From Ailanthus altissimus (lineage: Eukaryota > Streptophyta > Magnoliopsida > Sapindales > Simaroubaceae), in contig OX327711.1 of NCBI GenBank assembly GCA_946807835.1, forward strand, positions 16,961,501-17,025,500: DNA of 64,000 bases, read 5' to 3'. The notes under the pieces were generated by a model that worked only from the letters and a program-made list of their open reading frames with translations, ran no database searches and had not been told where the DNA came from. The position numbers and the translations under genes are program-made. Within the stretch, counting starts at the first letter, position 1. The number at the start of each line of letters is the position of its first letter. Below, in pieces: positions 11,801 to 24,263 of this stretch.

Positions 11801-14800
11801 TCAAAACCGCTTGTTATATGGTAAATCGGTCACCATCAACAGCAATCGAGTTGAAGACACCGATGAAGATGTGGACTGGGAAACTAGTTGATTATTCTCA
11901 CCTTCATACATTTGGAAGTCCTGTGTACATGATGTATAATCTCCAAGAAACAACGAAGCTGGATCCAAAATCTAAAAAATGTCTTTTCTTGGGATATGCT
12001 GATAGAGTCAAGGGGTATCGTCTGTGGGATCCCACTACCCACAAGGTCGTCATTAGCAGAGATGTGATATTTGTAGAAGATAAACTGCAAATGAATGATA
12101 AAAATGATAGCACAGTGAAGGAAAATCCAGAGACTACAACAGTACAAATGAAAAATAATCAAGTACAAGAAGATTTAGATTCTTCTGAAGCAGCACCAGA
12201 GATGAAGAACAAGAACCAGTAGAGTCTGAGGCTACAGATGATCGTCGATCAACTCGTGAGAGATGACCACCATCATGGCACTCGGAGTATGTCATGGAGG
12301 CTCATGTTGCATACTGCCTTCTAACAAAGGATGGAGAGTCAACAACTTTCCAGGAGACTTCTAAAAGTCAAGATGTTTCTCTATGGATGACAGTAATGCA
12401 AGAAGAAATTGGAGCCTTGCATAAGAACAAAACATGGGAGCTGGTTGCACTACCACGTGGAAGAAAAGACATTGGTAACAAATGGATCTACAAGATCAAA
12501 CGGGATGGCAATGACCAAGTGGAGCAGTATCGTGCGAGATTGGTGGTGAAAGGTTATGCTCAGAAAGAAGGTATTGACTTTAATGAGATATTTTCCCCTA
12601 TGGTTCGACTCATGACAATCAGAATAGTTTTGGCAATATGCGCTACATTTGACTTACATCTAAAGCAGCTAGATGTGAAGACAGCTTTTCTTCATGGAGA
12701 ACTTGAAGAAGAAATTTATATGATCCAACCAAAAGGCTTCAAAGAAAAAGGAAAAGAGAACTTGGTTTGCAGGTTGAACAAATTTCTATACAGTCTCAAA
12801 CAGGCGCCGAGGTGTTGGTACAAAAGATTTGATTCTTATATCATCAGCCTTGGATACAACAGACTTAGTTCAAACCATTGTACATACTACAAAAGGTTTG
12901 AAGATTATAATGATTTCATTATTTTGTTGTTATACGTAGATGACATGTTGTGGCAGGCTCCAACAAAGATCGAGTCCAAGAATTGAAGGCATAGTTGGCT
13001 AGAAAATTTGATATGAAGGATTTGGGACCAATAAACAAGATTCTAGGGATGCAAATTTACCGAGACAGAAATAACAGGAAGATTTGGCTTTCTCAGAAGA
13101 ACTACTTAAAGAAAATCTTGTGGCGCTTCAACATGCAAGATTGTAAGCCAATTAGTACCCCACCCCCTGTTAATTTTAAGTTATCTTCTAAAATGTGTCC
13201 TAGCAAAGAAGCAGAGAGGAAGGAGATGTCTCGAGTACCATATGCATCAGCAGTGGAAAGTTTAATGTTCGCTTTGATTTGTACTAGACCAAACATTGCA
13301 CAAGTAGTGAGAGTAATTAGTAGATACATAGCGAATCCTGGTAGAGAGCATTGGGGTTGTGTCAGGAGGATCCTTAGATACATTAAAGGTACCTCAGATG
13401 TTGCTTTATGTTACGGAGGATCAGATTTTATTGTTAAGGGCTATGTGGATTCAGATTTTGCAAGAGACCTTGATAAAAGAAAATCCACTACTGGCTATGT
13501 GTTTAAACTTGCAGGAGGAGCTGTAAGTTGGGTTTCGAAACTGCAAACTGTTGTGGCATTATCTACTACAGAAGCAGAATACATGACAGCTACACAAGCT
13601 TGCAAGGAAGCAATTTGGATGCAAAGATTACTGGAGGAGCTCGGGCACAAGCAAGAGAAAGTTGAATTATTTTGTGACAGTCAGGGTGCCTTGCACATTG
13701 CAAGGAATCCAGCTTTTTATTCAAGAACGAAGCACATAAGTGTTCAATATCACTTTGTTCGTAAAGTGGTAGAAGATGGAAGTGTGGATATGAAAAAAAT
13801 TCATACAGATAATAACCTAGCAGATGTGTTAATCAAGCCCATAAATACCAACAAGTTTGTATGGTGTAGATCCTTACATGACTTAGCAGACATGTAGGCA
13901 ACATGGCTTTGACGAAGAAGAAAGAATGGTGTGGAGACTTGATTGATTCTCAATCAAATCTCCAAGTGGGAGAATTGTTGGTAGCTGGCACCGTGTGCCA
14001 GCTACATAATTGCTGGCACACGGTGCCAACAACTAAATTATGGTGGATGAGAGAGTTTAGCAATTCATTGTGATTCATTTTCAAAATTCAATTTGTTAGA
14101 GAGTTTGTGTATTCTTTGAGTGATTTGAGAGAATTGGGTGTATTGAAATTTTGGATTGTAAAGCTAAAATACTACAATATTTGTATTCTCCATTTCTAAT
14201 AGCAAAAGATTCTTCTGTCTTCGCCCATGGACGTAAGTTAAAAGCCGAACCACGTAAACTCTTGTGTTTGTCTTATTTTTATTTTTATTATTTTTCTTAA
14301 TTTCACTTTAACTGTGACCCTGCATCACCCCTCAATTTCCTAACAAAACTTATGTATGACATATATACTGTGTCATTGCCTAGTAAGCTTAAATCGACAA
14401 TTGTTTATATAGTTGTTTGTCAGTAATGTTAATATATTCCGGGAAAATTATGCAGTATTATTTCGAAGGTAGGTTTGATCTAGTGAGGTTCGTGAAAACG
14501 GTTCAGGAAGCTGGCCTTCTCGTTCATTTGAGGATTGGCCCATATGCCTGTGCTGAATGGAACTATGGGTACGTTTCAGTTACATCATTTCTCTCTTTTT
14601 TTTTCTCTTATAGATCACATTGCATGTTTCTAAGATTTTCATTATGCTTCTGTAATGGCAATTCAATCATTATAATCTCTGAGGGTAAAATTAAGCTGAT
14701 CATATCTCCGTAGTTTAGTCCATATGATACAGCTGCTTCAAAGTTGAAGACTGACTTCAAAGTTCTCCAACCCTGACTTGTGACAGGGGATTTCCTGTTT

Positions 14801-17800
14801 GGTTACATTTCATTCCTGGGATTCAGTTTCGAACAACAAATAGCCTTTTTAAGGTACATTTTGATGCTGAAAGAGGTCACATCGCAATCCTTTTATTTTA
14901 CATTTCTATTTACACCACCAACTAAAAAGTCAGTACATGAATTTGTTATATTTGTATTATTGTCATTGCAGGAGGAAATGAGTCGTTTTCTTGGAAAAAT
15001 TGTGGATTTAATGAATGAAGAGAATCTCTTCGCTCCTCAAGGAGGGCCAATCATTCTGGCACAGGTTAGTTACTGCTATTGTTCTTACTAGTAGTGTATC
15101 TTACACATTCATAGACAGAGAGATTTTAACATCAGGCTCTTTGCTTCTCCAATCTTCATTTACTAACAGTATTCTATGACCAAAAGTTAATCCAAGTAAC
15201 AAATTTTTACAGGTTGAGAATGAATATGGAAATGTTGAATGGGCATATGGAGTTGGTGGAGAGTTATATGTCAAATGGGCTGCAGAAACTGCTGTTAGTC
15301 TTAACACAACTGTACCTTGGGTTATGTGCCAGCAAGAAGATGCACCTGATCCCGTTGTAAGTATTTATCATAAAAACTCACTTTTGTTTCCTACAAATTG
15401 ATATCAAGAGTTTCGTCAATTTTTCCTAACCAACAGTTAAATGCAGATAAACACATGCAACGGATTTTACTGTGATGGATTCACCCCAAATTCCCCTTCC
15501 AAGCCAATAATGTGGACTGAGAACTACAGTGGATGGTAACTATCTTTAGCTGCTGCTGCTGCTAATCCTTTTAATCTATAGCTAATCCCGCTGAATTATT
15601 CAACTCTGCATAAGATATCAAGGACTATACAATTATTTCATACATGACGATGACGGGCTAAACCACCTGTTTGATACTGCAGGTTTCTTTCATTTGGCTA
15701 TGCCATTCCTTATCGGCCTGTTGAGGACCTAGCTTTTGCTGTTGCACGCTTTTTTGAAACCGGTGGCACTTTTCAGAACTATTATATGGTGAAACTGCAA
15801 TGCGTTCTGTTTCTCTAATTTTAGTTGTAATTCAGTAATTATGTGAACATTACCCATATTATTAGAAAGTTCTGGAAATAATATTAACTTGGTGATAATT
15901 TCACCAACAGTATTTTGGTGGCACAAACTTTGGAAGAACTGCCGGTGGGCCTTTGGTTGCAACAAGCTATGATTATGATGCTCCAATAGATGAATATGGT
16001 AAACTTTCCAACAAGCTGTCATCAGTGAGAAGAATTTTATACACCACTATTGTGATATTATAATTCATCTGGACTCATTTTTTTTTAGGCTGCAAATATA
16101 ATTGATCCTTTGCAATGATCAAGATGCAAAAACTCTTTGCTCTATACATAGGAGAAGCCATTTTTTATTTCAGAAATTTAAATGCAGGTTTTATTAGACA
16201 GCCAAAATGGGGGCACTTGCGTGACTTGCACAAGGCAATAAAGCTCTGTGAGGAATATTTGATTAGCTCGGATCCAACTCACCAGCAACTTGGTACTAAT
16301 TTAGATGTAAATGTCTCAACACTTTGTACTGTTAAGATATCTCCACATCTGATTTTGTGAAGTAAATACAATTATACAAATGACTAGACTTCAGCTATTC
16401 TTCTTGTTACTCATTCTTGATAACTTCTTTTCTTTCTTTTCATTTATTTTTTCCCAAAATTCAGGCACATATCTATTATAAATCTTCCAGTGAGTGTGCA
16501 GCATTTCTTGCTAATTATGACAACAATTCAGACGCGAATGTCACATTTAATGGAAATGTATACTTCCTTCCAGCTTGGTCTGTAAGCATCCTTCCGGATT
16601 GTAAGAATGTCATATTTAACACAGCAAAGGTATGATACTTATTGCAATTTCTTTACATATAAGTATTACTTATTAAGTAACTATATGTATATGCATTTAT
16701 CATAGTCAATTAGGAATGGCTTTGTCATAAATGAGAATAGGCGTACACATTTATTTTTTTAACTAGTTCTTATACATTGTTGCTTCACTACATTTATTCA
16801 GATTATGTTTACTGTTTCCAACAACCCTCGCCGCCCCCGGCTATTGTCTGTACTAGTACAGACAATAGCCGGGGGCGGCGAGGGTTGTTGGAAACAGTAG
16901 TACATGAATTAATGTCTATTGAACTACTTTATATATATCTGAAGGTTGTTTCACAAAGAAAAATTGGTGATCATTCTTTTGCTCCAAAAACCAATGTCAA
17001 TGAATTGCTATTAGCACCATCAGCTTGGAGCTGGTATGAAGAAAAAGTTGGCATTTCGGGCAATAACTCATTTGTAAACCCAGGTCTGCTGGAGCAGATT
17101 AGTACAACAAAAGACACCAGTGATTACTTATGGTACACAACAAGGTAATTTGTTAAGTTTAGCTAATCATAATTCTTCTTTTGTCCTCCTGGACTATAAT
17201 TAAAAATATCTCAAGGTTGGTTTTTGGATGAAGCAAGAGTTATGAAATACCAATACAGCAAATGTTTCATTACTATTGAAAGAACTATTTGTTCTTTCAG
17301 CTTCTCTGATTTTCAGTTCAGATTGTTGGCCGATTCAACAGAAGAAATCCTGCAAAACATTTTTTTTCCTCCTTCCGTTCATCTGCAATTTCATACTTCT
17401 TTTGGTGGAAAAAAAAAATACTTTTCCTGAGAATGACTTGTATAGATGTATAATTCTTTCATCCTGCTGTTTCTTTCTTATTTGATTCCTGTATTTAACC
17501 TCATACCACCTCTTTTCTTATCATAGAAATTGATTCATATAAATGATCTTTTGCTCATAAAGTAGATATATGTTTCTCTTGCACTACAATTATTTATGGC
17601 CCACTTTTGGAATTTACACTAACAATTTTCGTTGATTTCCTTCAATCATACTGGCAGTATTAACATATTGTCGGGTCAGGACAAAGAAGTCTTTTTGAAT
17701 ATTGAAAGTCTGGGACATGCAGCACTTGTTTTTCTGAACAAAAAGCTTGTAGGTAGGTAATCTAAAGATTGCACTGTAATCTTATCTCTCTGCAACATGT

Positions 17801-20126
17801 CAAAAATCTATGTCATGCAAAAACCTTTCATATTTTCTAGAAAATTGAGAGATTCTAAAAAAGACTTTTCATGGTATTGGGCTGTGAATTTCTTGACTTG
17901 TTCTTACAGCTGAGCGAGTTGCAATCTCTGCATTTGAAGTTTATTCCGTAATAATTCAATTGATCTGTACAATATACCAAACTTTAACCAGTAAAATATT
18001 GTAAATTCTGGAACAATTTAAATTTAGTATATTCATATAGTTCCTCTTAATTACTTCTCCATATACTCAAATTCTTGGCTATTTTTCGCACCTATCCCAA
18101 TATTTCTCAATCTTACCGGCTCCCTGTTCAGATTGATTCTGAATGATTTCTTTCCATGTCTCAGAATTGCTACTAGACTGTACTATGTGTGATTGTATGA
18201 AGATTGATGCACATTCTGTGTTGAATCTTTTACAGGTTTTGGATATGGTAATCATGACTATGCAAATTTCTCAATAAATGAGAAACTTTTTCTTAACGAA
18301 GGAAATAATATGCTTGATGTGTTGAGTATGATGGTTGGTCTACAGGTAACAATTTTTTTCTTCTTCAGATTACCTCGACTGACTAATTCACTCTAAGCAA
18401 CATTCATAATTGTATATTACTTCTTGACTCTTGTTAGATGTTATTTATTTTGCATTGATATTGAAGCAACCATGGTGTCACAATTTTTCTTAAAATTCGG
18501 CGACTCTTGTTAGGTGCATGATTATAGAGCAATTATGAGAATTGTTCATGTCTTTCTTTTAATGTACTCTAGAACTTTGGACCATGGTTCGATGTTGCTG
18601 GAGCAGGAATTTATTCAGTAGTGCTTGTTGGCCTGATGAATGGCAAGAATGATCTTTCTTCTGGAGAATGGACTTATCAGGTTTGAGCAGATTGGTTAAA
18701 GCGACTTGCTCTTGTTATTTTGTGTGACCAATTTAAGCAAATTTCAGCAATATCTTGCTTCGTCATTTAGAACTGATGCAAATTTAGTTGTCTGGATCTG
18801 GATAAATAAGATGAGACAAGCTTTCTATTGAACAAAGAAGTCATTTTAATAGTGTTGCAAAAATCCATTTACCGACTAGATGTATTAAGTTACATATTTC
18901 CCTCATTTCAGATTGGAGTCGAAGGAGAATACCTTGGACTGGATAAAGTAAGTCTTGCAAACAGTTCATTGTGGACACACGGTGTTACTCTTCCTGTTAA
19001 CAAGAGTCTGATATGGTACAAGGTAAGATAAATATGACAGACATTTCATGACTCTGAAATTTGGATCAGAACTGAACCGAGTCTTGTTTTCTGTTGCTTA
19101 TTCATTAAATGCATTCAACATAAAACTTCAGAGCCACATTTTTGTTATAGAGCATTTTTAGTTTGATGTTTCTTTTTAAATGCTCAGGTTACATTTCTTG
19201 CTCCAGAAGGGAAGGGCCCCATAGCCTTAAATCTTGCTAGCATGGGGAAAGGTCAAGCTTGGGTTAATGGGCAGAGCATAGGGCGATATTGGTCTGCCTA
19301 TCTCTCGCCAGCAACTGGTTGCACTAAAAATTGTGATTACAGAGGAACATATGATGCATCTAAATGTCAAAAGAACTGCGGTCAACCTGCTCAAACATTG
19401 TAAGGGTTAATGGACATCTTGTCGTCTATCATATTTTTTATCCATACTTAAAACCATTAGTTTTGAAGATATAACAAATGTCCAGGTATCACATCCCTCG
19501 TACTTGGGTACATCCTGGTGAAAACTTATTAGTCCTCCACGAAGAGCTTGGCGGTGACCCGTCAAAGATTTCTTTGCTAACAAAAACTGGCCAAGATATA
19601 TGTTCATTTGTATCGGAGACTGCTCCTCCGACGGTTGATTCCTGGAAACCGAACTTAGGGTTTATGTCTCAAAGCCCTGAAGTTCGACTGACCTGTGAAC
19701 AAGGATGGCGCATTACTGCAATTAATTTTGCAAGCTTTGGAACTCCCGAAGGAAATTGTGGAACATTTAGTCCAGGAGCTTGTCATGCCGATGTTTTATC
19801 AAGCGTTCAGGAGGTAAGAGAGAACTCACTCTATCACACCAAAGTTGAAACTAGAAACCGAGTTAGCAACATGAATTGTAGACAAGTTCAGCTTTGTTTT
19901 GCGGCCTATGTCAATTGTCAAAGACTTCCCAAGTTCAGGCTTGGCATCGTCATGACAATAGGTTTTGCCACATTGTTTCTTGTTATTGATTCATCTGTTC
20001 TGATTTGATTTTCAGGCATGCATTGGCCAAGTTGAATGTTCAATCCCTGTCTCCTCAACTAATCTTGGCGACGCCTGCCCCGGAGTGCAAAAAACCCTTG
20101 CCATTGAAGCTCATTGCAGCATATGA
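8846..20126 (+). CDS. Beta-galactosidase, GH35, with C-terminal SUEL-type lectin domain
   Basis: Secreted or apoplastic exo-beta-galactosidase that trims galactose from cell-wall polymers (family knowledge). Nineteen exons: 8846-9025, 9130-9225, 14456-14568, 14787-14853, 14972-15064, 15213-15356, 15447-15535, 15683-15788, 15911-15998, 16188-16306, 16465-16629, 16945-17144, 17658-17752, 18236-18345, 18573-18680, 18912-19022, 19188-19399, 19486-19813, 20016-20126. They sum to 2535 bp, 844 residues. A hydrophobic signal peptide covers about residues 5-25. The GH35 signature [14 protein letters not shown] is at about 175-188, with the acid/base Glu near 187; the nucleophile Glu is near 256 in [17 protein letters not shown] follows at the usual place. 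The lectin domain (about 763-843) starts at [10 protein letters not shown] and has the expected cysteines. The gene looks intact despite a Copia element in intron 2 and a palindrome in intron 11. The clade within the BGAL family is not resolved. Confidence 0.93.
9417..9821 (+). repeat. 5' LTR of the Copia element
   Basis: Begins TGTTGGTAG and ends CCTAACA. It is about 35 bp longer than the 3' LTR, mostly because of extra sequence near 9485-9525. Close to its start it carries an inverted repeat built on ACCGTGTGCCAG and its reverse complement. Confidence 0.93.
9971..10738 (+). pseudogene. Copia gag remnant
   Basis: The frame opens at an ATG 150 bp after the LTR, then is broken by stop codons at about 10022 and 10211. 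After the second break a long open part (10229-10738) covers the UBN2-like gag core and a basic C-terminal part. The zinc knuckle [14 protein letters not shown] at about 10660-10702 keeps three cysteines, but a Tyr stands where the metal-binding His of the CCHC motif should be. The protein is therefore not functional as it stands. Confidence 0.88.
10829..13897 (+). pseudogene. Copia pol remnant (protease, integrase, RT, RNase H)
   Basis: Protease active-site DSGAT is at about 10833. The integrase region has the His-Cys part near 11229-11350, LRTDNGGEY near 11600, and [12 protein letters not shown] near 11699. It is interrupted by in-frame stops (for example about 11357 and 11480) and frameshifts. 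Reverse transcriptase runs from about 12294, with [11 protein letters not shown] and YVDDM visible; the frame shifts just after YVDDM near 12945. RNase H follows in 12995-13897 with STTEAEYM and the [13 protein letters not shown] block. No single intact polyprotein exists. Confidence 0.92.
13976..14345 (+). repeat. 3' LTR of the Copia element
   Basis: Begins TGTTGGTAG and ends CCTAACA, preceded by the purine tract at about 13964-13974. A perfect 17-bp inverted repeat lies near its start: 13986-14002 pairs with 14012-14028 around a 9-base loop. Confidence 0.93.
16810..16899. repeat. Perfect 90-bp palindrome in BGAL intron 11
   Basis: The arms 16810-16854 and 16855-16899 are exact reverse complements with no spacer; the centre is TACT/AGTA. 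The outermost TA on each side could be a TA target duplication around an 86-bp palindrome. The arms are rich in G and C, unlike the AT-rich intron around them. The palindrome ends 45 bp before the exon that starts at 16945, so it does not break the coding sequence. Confidence 0.97.
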
Positions 20127-20607
20127 AATTCAATTTCGTGTTCCAGTGGAAAAAGACGGATTAACATTCCATAGTCAGTTTCTGGGACATTGATATGTGT
20201 TTTAAGCTATCATATTACATACCCAAACATTTCAAGTAAGAGGTCTTCATCCTATTTTCTCACGCAATTTTAGTCCAAAAAGCCTGTCAATTGCATCTCA
20301 GTATAATTTCCTCTTTGTTGGCCCATATCCTAGAATCAATCAAATGGTCTACTTCATGTCGTATGTGTAACTAAAGCTATTTCACAAAGATTACAGTTAC
20401 TTCAAATGGTACAAACGATAAACAACGTTATGTGAAGTTGAAGAACCTAAACTACATTTTGACAATGCGCCACTGCTCATAATTGTCTTCTTATCAAACA
20501 TCTATTTATTTTGTATCAATCTGTAATTTTCAATCAAGTATTTCAAGCATCTCAGAACAACATCAACTAACTGAACTGCATGCACAATGATCCAAGATAC
20601 ATATTAT
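20127..20607. other. Convergent 3' spacer
   Basis: 481 bp between the stop codon of the beta-galactosidase (+) and the stop codon of the oxidoreductase (-). Both 3' UTRs must lie here and may overlap. I see no other feature in it. Confidence 0.6.
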
Positions 20608-23503
20608 TCATGGAACAAGCAGTATCTTCCCAATATGCTTGCTACTTTCCATGAGCTCGTGAGCTTCGGCTGCTTCAGATAATTGAAAATACTTGTAGAT
20701 CACAGGCTTCACCTTCCCTGCCGCAATTGCAGGCCAAACATTCTTTTCCACCTCTGATACAATTACTGCTTTGTTTTCTGTAATTCTGCTTCGCAAGCCA
20801 GCAGCTGTGTGCAAAACCACAAATTACATAGATTTATAACCAAAAATATAACTCTACAGAAAACACAAAAAGAAAATGAAAAACCAGGAAAAAGAAAAAG
20901 GATTCCAGTTTTCAGAGGAACATTTATTCTCGCATATCAGGCCTACTAATATCAATCTAACCAGAGCTTTCTGTGTAATTACTGCCCGATAGCAGATATG
21001 CAAGACGTATAAAAGATGACGTAGCAAGCATTGAAGAAAGCAAAGAAGCATGGTAAGGAAAAACAATGACTGGTATCAGGTTCAAAAAATGGGTTTCAAA
21101 ATCTTGGTTCCCTCAAGTAAAAATAATTCTGGCTGGATAAATTTTCTGTCAGAATCCTTCTAGTACTTAGCAATGTTATCACATTTCAAGAGTTACAATA
21201 TGCAACCTTGGTCATAGAATTAACCCAGTTTATTTGTTATACAACTTAATATAACTACCACATTCCAGCAAGGTGTGAAAAACACCAACTACTAAGCTAC
21301 TGCTTTGCATCAACACTCACCCAATTGTATAATCCTAGATTATAACTGAAAATAGCATATCTAGGCACTTTTACCTGTTTAAAGAAGTTAAATTTAAAAA
21401 TAAAACACTTAGCAATTTAGATTACAATCCAAATTCATCCAGTTTAAACCCAGAACACTAAAACCCAATAACTAAAGGCAACCACAATACCTTGCACGGT
21501 GAGGCGCTTTGCAAACAAAGATAGGATATTTAATTCTGTTTTAGCTCCACCCTGGGTGCCAATTATGAAGAGCCTCCCATCAATGTTCAAGCTATCAAGG
21601 TTGCGCTGAAAGTAGGATGCTCCAATACAATCTAGAATAACATCAACACCTGAGACAGATAATTAAATGCATGTGCATCAGTTGCTGAAACATTGAGGAG
21701 CAACAGGATCTCTATACAGAAGCACAGCTTCCATTACAAAACAAACCCATTCATATTGCTAGTAAACATACCTTTCCCACCAGTTTCTTCCTTTACTCGT
21801 GCAACAAAGTCCTCGGTCTTGTAATTGATACACACGTCAGCACCAAGATCCTTGCAAAAAGCCAGCTTTTCCTCATTTCCTGGAGATCAATATCTAAAAT
21901 CTATGAATACAATGACATTGAATGGTTGACATAAGATGATAAATGTGGCTATACCAGCTGTAACAAAGACTTTCACTCCTAGGTGTTTGGCTATCTGAAT
22001 CGCAAATGTTCCAATTCCACTAGAGCCCCCATGAACCTGACATTAATATCTATTAGTTCATAGATTAAGCTGCATACCATATATTCCAATGGCTTAACAG
22101 AGATATTGAACAGAACTTGGATCATTTATTGCATATATTTTTTAATGTATTAGTCAGAAAATTACTCTGGCATTTCCAGTCTATGTAATTATTATCTGCC
22201 ATTCCAAAACACATCATGGAGTGTCTGTAGGGTTGGGGTGGGCTCTGACATATTTTATACCCTTGTCGATATGAAATAAGAAATTTATATAAAGGTAAAG
22301 GCTTTAATAAAATGGGGATGTAACAAGTTTTTAACAATGGTCTGGAACAATATGAAAGATGGGATGCAAGTAGGGCTCAGATTCTAAGGTTTAACGAAGA
22401 AAGAAAGAGATAAAAACCATTTTGACAATATGCTTAAGATGAAGAAAAAATTTCTAACCAATAATACGCTAAGCACAACCATAAGATTATTGTGCCAATT
22501 TGAACATTTAACTCATTTCCATCATGGTTGGATATAAATATTTTTCTCTACCAATTAGGTAAGCCATGATGCAAACTTTTGGGATAATGCACAAAGTTAA
22601 GTAATGAACCAGAAAAGAAAACAATCGGAAAAGAAAGCTGTTTCACAACATCAATAGAAGCATCAAAATTGGAGTTGCCAGCCATACTCTGATTGACCCA
22701 TACACATGTAACACATCACAACAATATCAAAAATCGCATTAACAGGAATTACATCAAAAGATCATGCATCAAAATACAGGATAGAGCAAAATCTACCAGA
22801 AATGATTCCCCTGCTGATAAGTGACTGGTCATAAAGACCGTTGACCAAACAGTACATGCCACCTCAGGAAAAGCAGCAGCATCTTTGAGTGACACTCCTG
22901 CCGGAACTGGAAGAACTTCTCCAGCAGGAACTGCTACTTTCTCAGCATACCCTCCTCCACTAAGCAGAGCGCACACCTATTTAACACAAATTATCGCATG
23001 GGTTGAATACAAAACCCAGATAGAATTAGCTTCAAAATTTATGTCCCAAGAAATTTTAAGAATTTGATCCAATGAATACAGTTTTTCCAAGTACTGAATT
23101 CTAATACAAAAGCCACAAACTTTGAATTCTCGTACAACTCTCGAAGGCAAAAAGGACCTCATTTCAAAGCAATCTGTAATTTTACAATTCAGAGAAGTGT
23201 ATTTCTCGTCGGCGGCGAGAACTTCACCGAATCGACGAGAAATTAACAAACCTGGTCTCCAATTTTCCATCTTGAGACGCTTTGACCAACGGACACGACG
23301 GTGCCGGAACATTCGAGACCCGGGTAAGGGCTGGCGCCATTGGGCGGAGGATATGAGCCTTTACGCTGAAGAGTATCTGCCCGGTTCAGGCCGGCGGATT
23401 CGACTTTGATCAAAACTTCATCGTCTTTGATTTGCGGGTCTTCTACTTCTTGCAGCTGTAGCACTTCTGGGCTGCCCGGTGAAGTTATTACTATTGCCTT
23501 CAT
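20608..23503 (-). CDS. Quinone oxidoreductase, PIG3/zeta-crystallin type (MDR family)
   Basis: NAD(P)H-dependent quinone or enone reductase of the medium-chain dehydrogenase/reductase superfamily, non-zinc branch (family knowledge); probably cytosolic, as no targeting peptide is seen. Six exons in transcript order: 23503-23252, 22976-22797, 22036-21955, 21879-21772, 21649-21491, 20804-20608; 978 bp, 325 residues. The GroES-like N-terminal domain covers roughly 1-120 and includes [11 protein letters not shown]. The Rossmann domain begins near residue 145 with the nucleotide-binding loop HGGSSGIGT. The C-terminal part ends [12 protein letters not shown], as in the TP53I3-like family. I chose the ATG that gives MKAIVIT, the family start; an in-frame ATG 123 bp upstream would add an unconserved stretch. 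All splice sites are GT-AG. A decayed paralogue lies at 30333-33492. Confidence 0.93.
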
Positions 23504-24224
23504 CGTTTCACCGTTTTCAGAGTGGAAAATGAGACTACTTTTGATGGAAACTTGGAAATGAAAGATAGCTTTTGTTCTCCGTAAAATACCGGGTTCAGAA
23601 ACCGGAGTTTCCGGACAAGCTAACACGTACGTTGAAAAAAATGGATATTTACAATAAGCCCCTTGTATTTAGCTTAAATATAGTATAGCATCAACGTTTT
23701 GACCTGCAACAGCTAATAAGTCCTTCTTTTCAATTTTCCTTTTTGTGGTTGATTTTTATGTTAATTATTTCTTAACGATTGAATTTTTCTTCATTTAACA
23801 AGTGAAAATGATGAAATAATTCCATTTAACACTTTATCACATGTGCAGACATAAGTAATGATGGATCATGGAAGAATAAACAAACTAAGTTCTTAAATAT
23901 GTCCAATAATTCATGGAGTTTTATGAGTTTATTTATATATACTACTTAATAATTATTTTATCATAACAGTATAAGTCACTATAGTCAACTAGTGAAAAAT
24001 TGGAGGCCCTCATTTCATTAGATATCTTTTTTATAATTGTTGTAGAGTTTAGTGACAGAAATTAATTTAAGAGATATTAATATCATGATTTTATAATATA
24101 TTAATTTTAATTAATTTTATAATTTTTAAGAATTAAATTTTTTTTATTAATTTTCTAATTTAATTATCTACTTATTTCCCACCTATATATTCTTGTTCTT
24201 AAACACATCTTAGATATGGATTTC

Positions 24225-24263
<39 letters not shown>

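Larger units (their letters stand above)
9417..14345 (+). mobile_element. Decayed Ty1/Copia retrotransposon in BGAL intron 2
   Basis: A full-length element of 4.9 kb lies in the same orientation as the host gene. It has a 5' LTR (9417-9821), a primer site beginning TGGTATCAGAGC just after it (plant initiator Met-tRNA type), gag, protease, integrase, reverse transcriptase and RNase H in Copia order, a purine tract (AAGTGGGAGAA) and a 3' LTR (13976-14345). The flanks AAATT (9412-9416) and AAACT (14346-14350) look like a target duplication with one change. The LTRs differ by many substitutions and by an indel, and the coding part is full of stops, so the insertion is old. Domain order and residues resemble the Tork/Tnt1 group (inference). 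Confidence 0.95.

Noticed and set aside
16775..17148. Open frame crossing the palindrome into the following exon
   Set aside because: Reading through the palindrome would add residues absent from GH35 proteins; the splice acceptor at 16943-16944 restores the family sequence KVVSQR.
23504..23626. Upstream in-frame ATG extending the oxidoreductase by 41 residues
   Set aside because: The extension has no counterpart in the paralogous copy, where the sequence before MKAIVIT differs and is stopped; the family starts at MKAIVI.
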